From positions 52,036 to 116,035 of the forward strand of contig JAZRXH010000142.1 of NCBI GenBank assembly GCA_045600125.1: a DNA stretch of 64,000 nucleotides, written 5' to 3'. The stretch comes from SIG622 sp045600125 (GTDB taxonomy: Bacteria; Bacillota; Clostridia; Oscillospirales; CAG-382). The notes below the pieces were generated by a model, which saw only the letters and a list, made by a program, of their open reading frames with translations, did no database searches and was not told the origin of the DNA. Of the stretch, positions 58,337-64,000 are shown in pieces; the stretch's first letter is position 1; each line of letters opens with the position of its first letter. The translations under genes and the position numbers were made by a program.

Positions 58337-60400
58337 ATGACAGACAGAATCAGAAGATTCCTCGATGACTCCAATAAGAAGGTACACCACAAATACAGAA
58401 AGCCCTTCGACGAAAGCCTTATCCCGCTTTTCCGGAATGAAAAGACTCCTACCGAGAGAATGGCAAAGCGTCTTGAGGTGCTCCTCTCCTGCGAAACTCC
58501 CGTTGTGGATAAGGATGCGAAGATCGTTCTGATGCGGACGATCCCCACCGTGCCCTCCATCTTTTCGGATGAAGAAACGGAGGCGATCGGTCACGGCAAT
58601 AAATACATTCATGAGCTCGGCTATCTTTCCAACATCAACGCCGATTATGCGCGGACGATCCGCATCGGCTTTGACGGTGTGAGAGCGCAGATCGCCGAAA
58701 AGCTTCCCTTCGCCGACGAGGAAGGCAAACTCTTCTATAACTCCGTTCTGAAAGAGATCTACGCCGTAGAGGATCTCTGCGCAAGATACAAGGCAGAAGC
58801 CGAGAAGGTCGGCAATACCGTTGTCGCCGATATCCTTTCGAGGATCCCCGCACAGCCCGCCAGAACCTTCAACGAGGCTCTGCAGTTCTTCCGTATCCTT
58901 CACTATACCCTTTGGGCAGAAGGTACCTACCACAACACAGTCGGGCGTTTCGACCAGTATATGTTCCCGTATTTCAAGGCTGACCTCGATGCGGGCGTTT
59001 CCGAGGACGAGCTCTTTGAGCTTCTCGAGGAATTCTTCATTTCCTTCAACCTCGACTCCGACAAGTACGTAGGCGTTCAGCAGGGCGACAACGGTCAGTC
59101 CATGATGCTGGGCGGCGTAACGAGAGACGGCAAGGACGCATTCAACCGTCTTTCCGAGCTCTGCCTCAAGGCATCCGGCGAGCTCCTCGTCATCGACCCC
59201 AAGATCAATCTCCGTGTTGACAAGAATACGCCTCACGAAAGATTCGTGACCGGTACCCACCTCACCAAGGCAGGTCTCGGCTTCCCGCAGTATTCCAACG
59301 ACGACATCATTATTCCCGGTCTTGTAAAGCTCGGCTACGAGCTGGAGGACGCCCGTGATTATACCGTGGCTGCCTGCTGGGAATTCATCATCCCGGGCGT
59401 GGGCATGGAGGTCGTCAACATCGGCGCCGTTTCCTTCCCGAAGGCGGTCGTTGACGCTATGGATAAGCACCTTGTGGGCTGTCCCGATATGGATACCTTC
59501 GTGGGCTGCGTCAAGGAAGAGATCCGGAATCAGTGCGACGTCATCGCCAACCGTCCCGACCATTACTTCTATCCGTCGCCCTTCATGTCCACCATGATGT
59601 ACGACTGCCTTGAAGTGGGAAGAGATATCACCGTCCGCGGCGGTAAGTACAACAACTACGGTATCCACGGCACCGGCATCGGCTCCGCTACCGACTCTCT
59701 CTATTCCATCGAGCAGCACGTCTTTAACGACAGGGACGTAACGGCAGAGGATATGCTCAAGGCTACCAAGGACAACTTCAAGGGCTATGAGCAGCTCAAG
59801 TCCGAGCTCCGCTTCGGTACCGCCAAGATGGGCAACGACAACGACGACGTGGATAAGTATTCCGTACTGCTCCTCGACTCCTTCGCTTCCGCTCTCAAGG
59901 GCAAGAAGAACAAGAGAGGCGGCATCTACAGAGCCGGAACCGGTTCGGCCATGTTCTATCTGTGGCACGCCAACGAAATTACGGCAACCCCCGACGGCAG
60001 AGCCGAGAAGGAGCCCTTCGGCACCAACTTCTCCCCGAACCTCTTCTCCAAGGTAGACGGTCCCATGTCGGTCATCAAGTCCTTCACAAAGCAGCACTTT
60101 ATTGACACCGTAAACGGCGGTCCTCTCACCATGGAATTCCATCAGGATCTCTTCAATACCGAGGACGGTATCGAAAAGACCGCTTCTCTCGTTGAGACCT
60201 TCATCCACCTCGGCGGTCATCAGATGCAGCTCAACGCCGTGAACCGTGACGTTCTGAAGGACGCCCAGAAGCACCCCGAAAATTACAGGAACCTCATCGT
60301 CCGTATCTGGGGCTGGAGCGCATATTTCTGCGAGCTTGATAAGGAATATCAGGATCACGTCATCGCCCGTCACGAGTACGCTCTTGACTCGCAGATGTGA
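58337..60400 (+). CDS. Atypical glycyl-radical enzyme, pyruvate-formate-lyase family, substrate unknown
   Basis: 687 residues from the ATG at 58337, 9 nt after AAAGGAG. It is shorter than PFL (about 750) or the diol-dehydratase-type enzymes (780-850). The PFL-like barrel is recognisable from FNEALQFFRILHYTLWAEGT, GRFDQYMFPYF and YSNDDIIIPGLVKLG. The thiyl Cys is Cys347 in DYTVAACWEFIIPG, giving Cys-x-Glu with Trp between where dehydratases have GCVE and PFL has a Cys pair. The typical PDGR follows near 552 (ATPDGRAEKEP). The glycyl loop is LIVRIWGWSAYF (Gly659), with Trp on both sides instead of the usual Ser/Ala/Cys and Tyr/Phe. It is strictly anaerobic chemistry; the activating radical SAM enzyme is not in the window. 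Confidence 0.9.
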   Translation: MTDRIRRFLDDSNKKVHHKYRKPFDESLIPLFRNEKTPTERMAKRLEVLLSCETPVVDKDAKIVLMRTIPTVPSIFSDEETEAIGHGNKYIHELGYLSNINADYARTIRIGFDGVRAQIAEKLPFADEEGKLFYNSVLKEIYAVEDLCARYKAEAEKVGNTVVADILSRIPAQPARTFNEALQFFRILHYTLWAEGTYHNTVGRFDQYMFPYFKADLDAGVSEDELFELLEEFFISFNLDSDKYVGVQQGDNGQSMMLGGVTRDGKDAFNRLSELCLKASGELLVIDPKINLRVDKNTPHERFVTGTHLTKAGLGFPQYSNDDIIIPGLVKLGYELEDARDYTVAACWEFIIPGVGMEVVNIGAVSFPKAVVDAMDKHLVGCPDMDTFVGCVKEEIRNQCDVIANRPDHYFYPSPFMSTMMYDCLEVGRDITVRGGKYNNYGIHGTGIGSATDSLYSIEQHVFNDRDVTAEDMLKATKDNFKGYEQLKSELRFGTAKMGNDNDDVDKYSVLLLDSFASALKGKKNKRGGIYRAGTGSAMFYLWHANEITATPDGRAEKEPFGTNFSPNLFSKVDGPMSVIKSFTKQHFIDTVNGGPLTMEFHQDLFNTEDGIEKTASLVETFIHLGGHQMQLNAVNRDVLKDAQKHPENYRNLIVRIWGWSAYFCELDKEYQDHVIARHEYALDSQM

Positions 60401-60448
60401 GAAATGACAGACCTTGTAAAGATTTGACAAAGTGAAAAGGTGAAAATG

Positions 60449-60492
60449 CCCCGGTACTGCTTTTGGCGGTATCGGGGTTCCTTTTGTTTTAT
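60449..60492 (+). terminator. Rho-independent terminator of the glycyl-radical enzyme gene
   Basis: An 11-bp stem (60449-60459 with 60467-60477, two G-T pairs) is followed by TTCCTTTTGTTTT. Confidence 0.88.
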
Positions 60493-60524
60493 TTGCAGAC
60501 GGATCGTCTTTGGAAATATGCCAT

Positions 60525-60559
60525 GAAAAATCCCGATGCGGCAGGATACCGCACCGGGA
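60525..60559 (-). terminator. Rho-independent terminator of the TIM-barrel isomerase gene
   Basis: TCCCGATGCGG (60531-60541) pairs with CCGCACCGGGA (60549-60559, one mismatch). On the minus strand TTTTT follows. Confidence 0.8.
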
Positions 60560-60618
60560 CAGTTCGCATTAAAGCTTTGAAAAATGCAATGGAGGGGAAC
60601 CTCGCTCCGTCGGGTCTG

Positions 60619-61389
60619 TCAGTCGAGGGTGCGCAGGAAGCTGATGCATCTGCCGACTTCTTCAAGACCGGTGGGATCGAGACCTTCGGATTCGATGACC
60701 ATGAGAACGCCGTTCTTGTTTGCCCATGCACGGACATCCTTTACGGGAGCCTTGCCGGAGCCGACCGACTTGCCCTGAACGTTGTCGTGAACGTGGTCAA
60801 AGTTCTTGCATTCGGGAGCGGAGGGGATACCGTCCTTAAGGTGAACGACACGGATGCGGTCCTTGTGCTCTTCGAGGTACTCGATCACGTTAAGACCGGC
60901 ATTGAATGCCCAGAAGGTGTCGATTTCAAGCTCAACGCCGGTGCGGGCGATGACTTCGTCCTCGATGATCTTACCGTAGGAGGTGGGGAAGAACTCACGG
61001 GAGTGGTTGTGGTAACCGAGGGTGATGCCGTTCTCGGCGAGCTTCTTCTGTGCCTGATTCAGAAGCTCGATGTTCGCATCCATCTTTTCGTTGGTGCTCC
61101 AGTCGGCGCCGGGAACGATGAGGTTCTTGCAGCCGATGGTCTTATGATATGCGATGGTAGCGTCGATGTTTTCGGGCTTGATCGGATCCATGCCGGTATG
61201 GGTGCCGGAGCAGATAAGACCGTACTCGTCAAGCCAGGACTTCACGTCCTCGGCGCTGTTATCGAAAAATCCTGCAAATTCAACGTACTTGTAGCCCATG
61301 GCTGCCACTTCCTTGAGTGCGCCCTTGAGGTCTTCCTTGGTGATGTCACGAAGGCTGTACATCTGAAGACCGTATTCTGTTCTTGCCAT
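60619..61389 (-). CDS. Sugar phosphate isomerase/epimerase family protein (xylose-isomerase-like TIM barrel)
   Basis: 256 residues forming one AP-endonuclease-2/xylose-isomerase-like barrel: GLQMYSLRDITKEDLKGALK, GYKYVEFAGFF, CSGTHTGMDPIKP, GCKNLIVPGADW, GITLGYHNHSREFF (His pair), GVELEIDTFWAFNAG (metal Glu and Asp), IRVVHLKDG (His, Lys, Asp) and VLMVIESEG (last Glu). The pattern of metal ligands is complete, so it is probably active on a ketose, inositol derivative or similar; the substrate cannot be told. GAGAGG lies 8 nt before the ATG. It is transcribed alone and faces the glycyl-radical gene. Confidence 0.88.
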   Translation of the reverse strand: MARTEYGLQMYSLRDITKEDLKGALKEVAAMGYKYVEFAGFFDNSAEDVKSWLDEYGLICSGTHTGMDPIKPENIDATIAYHKTIGCKNLIVPGADWSTNEKMDANIELLNQAQKKLAENGITLGYHNHSREFFPTSYGKIIEDEVIARTGVELEIDTFWAFNAGLNVIEYLEEHKDRIRVVHLKDGIPSAPECKNFDHVHDNVQGKSVGSGKAPVKDVRAWANKNGVLMVIESEGLDPTGLEEVGRCISFLRTLD

Positions 61390-61430
61390 AACAATTTACC
61401 TCTCTTTGAAAAAGAATTTTCTTATACGCA

Positions 61431-61459
61431 GTATAGCATGGTTTTCCTTTTCTGTCAAC
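61431..61459 (-). promoter_or_regulatory. Sigma-A promoter of the isomerase/epimerase gene
   Basis: On the minus strand, TTGACA (61459-61454), 17-bp spacer, TATACT (61436-61431). Confidence 0.85.
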
Positions 61460-61528
61460 AAGTTCCGGGAAGTTTTCTCAAAAAATTGCCGAAAGCTGCG
61501 GGCAGGGAAGAGGCTGCTTCAAAACCTG

Positions 61529-61572
61529 AATAAAAGACCGCCGGGAAGAAACCGAAGCTCCTTTCCGGCGGG
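61529..61572 (-). terminator. Rho-independent terminator of the pot operon
   Basis: CCGCCGGGAAG (61539-61549) pairs with CTTTCCGGCGG (61562-61572, one G-T pair). On the minus strand TCTTTTATT follows. Confidence 0.82.
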
Positions 61573-61588
61573 CGTTCCTGCAGTCTTC

Positions 61589-62698
61589 TCAGCTGATCTT
61601 TACCTTTTCCCAAAGGGTGTTGACGTAATCCAGCGTTTCAGCGTCGAGGTTGCGGTATGCGTACTTGTTGTAGTTCTCCGAGAAGTCGCCGATCTCGGGG
61701 TAGAGGACTTCCATGGCTTCCTCGCCCATCTCTTCGATGTAGTCCGCATCGGTGTAGACGATCTTGTTGGGAGAAGCGTACCAGGTGTACTCGGCGTTGG
61801 CAACAGCGGCGTCATGGCTCAGCATGAAGTTGATGAATATCTCAGCCAGCTCCTTGTTCTCACAGCAGGAGGGAATGCACATGGCGTCTACGTAGTAGTT
61901 GGTGGGTTCGGGATAGTAGAAGCGAAGGTCAACGTCCTCTGCTTCGGCGTCCAGCATGGTGAAATAGTCGCCGGCATAGTAAGCGCCGATGGCGGCTTCT
62001 CCGGATTCCATCATGTTGTAGATCTCGTCCATGACAAGACCGTAACGGAGGGGCTGCTGTGCCATCAGTTCTTCGTAAGCGGCATCCCAGTCAGCCTTAT
62101 CGGTGGAGTTCACGTCGTTTCCGAGCTTGTAAACGGCGGTACCGAAAGCGTCTCTCGGATTGTTGAACTGGAGGATACGTCCGGCGTACTTTTCGTTCCA
62201 CAGGAGGTTCCAGCCGTCGGCGTCCGCTTCGTCAACTTCGTTGGCGTTGTAGATCACGCCCACGATGCCGTAGGTATAAGGTACGGTGTACTTGTTTTCC
62301 GGGTCGTAGTAAAGATTGCGGAAGGTGCTGTCGATGTTCTCGTAATTCGGGATATTGTCAAAATCAAGGGGAAGGAGCATATCCTCCTCGCGCATCTTGG
62401 CGATCATGTAGTCGGAGGGGACGATGACGTCGTAGCTGACGGCACCGGCAGAAAGCTTGGCGTACATATCTTCACAGCTTGCAAAGGTGTCGTAGTTGAC
62501 CTTGACCTTTTCGCCGTAGGTCTCCCTGTACCATTTTTCAAATTCCTTCACGGTATCGTAGCTGTCTTCGCTGCCGTCCGAGATGTATTCACCCCAGTTG
62601 TACACGTTCAGCGTGAGAGTCTTTTTGCCGCCTTCGCATCCGGCAAGGCAGGGCGCAAGCAGAAGCGCCGAAAGAACAAATGCAACAATCTTTTTCAT
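61589..62698 (-). CDS. potD: Spermidine/putrescine ABC transporter, substrate-binding lipoprotein
   Basis: This is the extracellular polyamine receptor of the PotABCD importer. The 369 residues have a lipoprotein signal (KKIVAFVLSALLLAPCLAGC, lipobox Leu-Ala-Gly-Cys) and the two-lobed binding fold: LNVYNWGEYISDG near the start, SYDVIVPSDYMIAKM, VPYTYGIVGVIYNANE, GRILQFNNPRDAFG, YNMMESGEAAIGAYYAGDYF and PEPTNYYVDAMCIP. Trp and acidic residues at polyamine-contact positions are present (WGEY, DYF). It is last in the operon after potC, 41 bp away. Confidence 0.94.
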   Translation of the reverse strand: MKKIVAFVLSALLLAPCLAGCEGGKKTLTLNVYNWGEYISDGSEDSYDTVKEFEKWYRETYGEKVKVNYDTFASCEDMYAKLSAGAVSYDVIVPSDYMIAKMREEDMLLPLDFDNIPNYENIDSTFRNLYYDPENKYTVPYTYGIVGVIYNANEVDEADADGWNLLWNEKYAGRILQFNNPRDAFGTAVYKLGNDVNSTDKADWDAAYEELMAQQPLRYGLVMDEIYNMMESGEAAIGAYYAGDYFTMLDAEAEDVDLRFYYPEPTNYYVDAMCIPSCCENKELAEIFINFMLSHDAAVANAEYTWYASPNKIVYTDADYIEEMGEEAMEVLYPEIGDFSENYNKYAYRNLDAETLDYVNTLWEKVKIS

Positions 62699-62739
62699 TT
62701 CGTTTATCCTCCAAAAAATAGTATATAATTTATTTGCCG

Positions 62740-63558
62740 TTATCTCTTGGCACGGCGCTTTTGGGACTTGGGCTTTACGTCCTTACTGTCGGACATATTG
62801 CTCAGAACAAGAAGGGCGAGTATGACGAAGAAGATGATGGTCGCCAGAGCGTACATCTTCGGTGTGACCGTCTTTTTGGTCATGTTGTAGATGCGGATCG
62901 GCAGCGTCTGGAAGCCGTTTCCGGCGGTGAAGTAACTGATGACGAAGTCGTCAAGACTCATGGAGAACGCCATGATGGCGCCGGTGATGATACCGGGCAG
63001 TATCTCGGGGATCGTCACCTTGATGAAAGCCTGAAGCGGCGTACAGCCGAGGTCCTGCGCTGCCTCCGGCAGGGAAGGATCCATCTGCTGCAGCTTCGGC
63101 AGTACCTGCAATATCACGTAGGGAAGACAGAAGGTGACGTGGGAGATCAGCATCGTCCAGAAATTGAGACTAATCCTCGAGCCCACAAGACGTCCCACGA
63201 AAACGAACATGAGCATAAGAGAGATACCGGTAATGATATCCGGGTTCGTCATCGGAATGTCGGTCACCGTGTCCATCACCTGACGGTACACACGGCTGCG
63301 GAGCTTATAGATACCGACGCTCGCCGCCGTTCCCATGACCGTAGAGACCGCCATGGCGGAGAAGGCGAGGACAAGAGTGTTCTTTACGCTGGTGAGAGTT
63401 GCTTCATCCTTGAAAAGCTCCCGGTACCATTTCAGCGAGAAGCCGCTGAAAACCGAAAGGCTCTTCGCCTCGTTGAAGGAGAAGACGAGCAGGATGGCGA
63501 TGGGTGCAAAGAGAAAAATAAAGATGATCGCCGTATAGATCTTGGCAGCCGTTTTCAT
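62740..63558 (-). CDS. potC: Spermidine/putrescine ABC transporter permease
   Basis: 272 residues with six membrane segments and the ABC-permease EAA loop (LPEAAQDLGCTPLQAFIKVT, then IPEILPGIITG). Other family parts are the N-terminal AIIFIFLFAPIAILLVFSFN, MVTDIPMTNPDIITGISLML and MAFSMSLDDFVISYFTAG, typical of PotC. The C-terminus is Arg/Lys-rich. Its ATG overlaps the potB stop by 4 nt, a translational coupling. Confidence 0.95.
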   Translation of the reverse strand: MKTAAKIYTAIIFIFLFAPIAILLVFSFNEAKSLSVFSGFSLKWYRELFKDEATLTSVKNTLVLAFSAMAVSTVMGTAASVGIYKLRSRVYRQVMDTVTDIPMTNPDIITGISLMLMFVFVGRLVGSRISLNFWTMLISHVTFCLPYVILQVLPKLQQMDPSLPEAAQDLGCTPLQAFIKVTIPEILPGIITGAIMAFSMSLDDFVISYFTAGNGFQTLPIRIYNMTKKTVTPKMYALATIIFFVILALLVLSNMSDSKDVKPKSQKRRAKR

Positions 63559-64000
63559 CTTGCGCCACCTCCGTATACAGCCTTATGGGTCAGTTTTTTC
63601 ATGACCGCCATGCAGACCAGCAGAACGATCATGAGAATGAACGCCATGGCGGCTGCAAGGTGGAGATTGATGGCAACGTACTGTCCTTCTATGGCGTCGC
63701 CGATGAGGAAGAACTTACCGTTGCCCAGTTTCTGGGAAATATAGAAGGTACTGATGGAAGGAATGAGCACCATGGTGATGCCGCTCAGTACGCCGGGAAG
63801 ACTGAGGGGGAAGATGACACGGCGAAGAACGGCGAAGCTGTTGCAGCCGAGGTCTCTTGCCGCTTCAAGAAGCCTTATGTCCATCTTGGCGATGATGGAG
63901 TAGATCGGCAGTACCATATAGGGAAAATAGTCGTATACCATGCCGATGACGACGGCGCTCTCGGTACCGATGATGTGTACCTTGCCGAGACCGATGGAAG
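63555..64000 (-). CDS. potB: Spermidine/putrescine ABC transporter permease, 3' part (cut by window edge)
   Basis: The frame is open to the last base of the window, leaving the C-terminal 147 residues. It holds the permease EAA loop (LLEAARDLGCNSFAVLRRVI, then FPLSLPGVLSG) and at least three membrane segments. The order potB-potC-potD on this strand implies potA lies further right. The N-terminal half is outside the window. Confidence 0.9.
   Translation of the reverse strand, partial: SIGLGKVHIIGTESAVVIGMVYDYFPYMVLPIYSIIAKMDIRLLEAARDLGCNSFAVLRRVIFPLSLPGVLSGITMVLIPSISTFYISQKLGNGKFFLIGDAIEGQYVAINLHLAAAMAFILMIVLLVCMAVMKKLTHKAVYGGGAR

Noticed and set aside
58283..60430. 715-codon minus-strand frame opposite the glycyl-radical enzyme
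   Set aside because: Codon-aligned shadow; the plus strand carries the conserved radical-enzyme motifs.
61406..62728. 440-codon plus-strand frame opposite potD
   Set aside because: Codon-aligned shadow of potD, and it begins inside the promoter region of the divergent isomerase gene.

Overview
The window reads as a chromosomal segment of an anaerobic, endospore-forming member of the Clostridia (Bacillota), most likely a gut- or rumen-type Oscillospirales/Ruminococcaceae relative. The evidence is: sporulation genes spoIVB and spoIID, whiA in a murB-linked cluster, a Gram-positive LexA box, AGGAGG-type ribosome sites with frequent TTG/GTG starts, the MEP isoprenoid genes ispD/ispF, a glycyl-radical enzyme (strict anaerobe chemistry), and a giant secreted protein ending in a dockerin. 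No prophage, CRISPR array, insertion sequence or rRNA is visible; the only RNA gene seen is one tRNA-Arg(ACG).

Layout. 1-8.2 kb: the end of a DUF4430-type protein, a small HTH regulator with two tandem terminators, and a 2,328-residue exported protein (metallophosphoesterase, beta-helix, InlB repeats, cohesin-like and dockerin modules). 8.4-17 kb, mostly minus strand: a DMT exporter, PRPP synthetase, a SleB-type cell-wall hydrolase, a zinc-ribbon membrane protein and a lipoprotein downstream of the NAD(P)HX repair enzyme, an orphan MazF-type toxin, ispF and ispD. 17-31.6 kb, plus strand: a housekeeping block with an RNA methyltransferase, dprA, topA, plsX, rnc, an Elp3-like radical SAM protein, smc, aspartate kinase, then a LexA-controlled dinB and a small companion gene. 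31.7-36.2 kb: surface or secreted proteins (DUF4349 lipoprotein, SGNH hydrolase, BspA-type leucine-rich repeat protein with foreign-looking codon use). 36.2-44.5 kb, minus strand: tRNA-Arg, a MATE transporter, a lipoprotein with a Cys/His metal-binding tail, dnaE, whiA and murB. 44.5-51 kb: a 354-bp divergent spacer with a long inverted repeat, DUF1653, a YaiI-family nuclease-like protein, an MFS transporter, spoIVB, spoIID (convergent) and a polysaccharide deacetylase. 51-58 kb: an HtrA protease, a metallophosphoesterase, a DUF554 membrane protein followed by the decayed tail of a glycyl-radical enzyme, and a Na/Pi-cotransporter operon with two small unfamiliar genes. 58-64 kb: an atypical glycyl-radical enzyme with no activase beside it, a TIM-barrel sugar isomerase/epimerase, and the polyamine ABC operon potB'-potC-potD, cut by the right edge.

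Most transcription units can be bounded from sequence: about a dozen sigma-A promoters with 16-18 bp spacers, and rho-independent terminators between units. In several units the promoter position rules out the longest reading frame and points to an internal TTG start (MFS transporter, Na/Pi cotransporter). Most genes almost avoid the codons TTA, CTA and TCA, which leaves very long open frames on the opposite strand; these are shadows, not genes. The LRR gene at 34.5-36.1 kb breaks that rule.

The least explained items are the glycyl-radical enzyme at 58.3 kb with its Cys-Trp-Glu active site and Arg-Ile-Trp-Gly-Trp radical loop, the glycyl-radical remnant 3 kb upstream of it, the modular giant protein, the inverted repeat upstream of murB, and the SOS-regulated dinB/small-gene pair. 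I did not see one clearly new multi-gene system; the glycyl-radical locus is the best candidate for undescribed enzymology.
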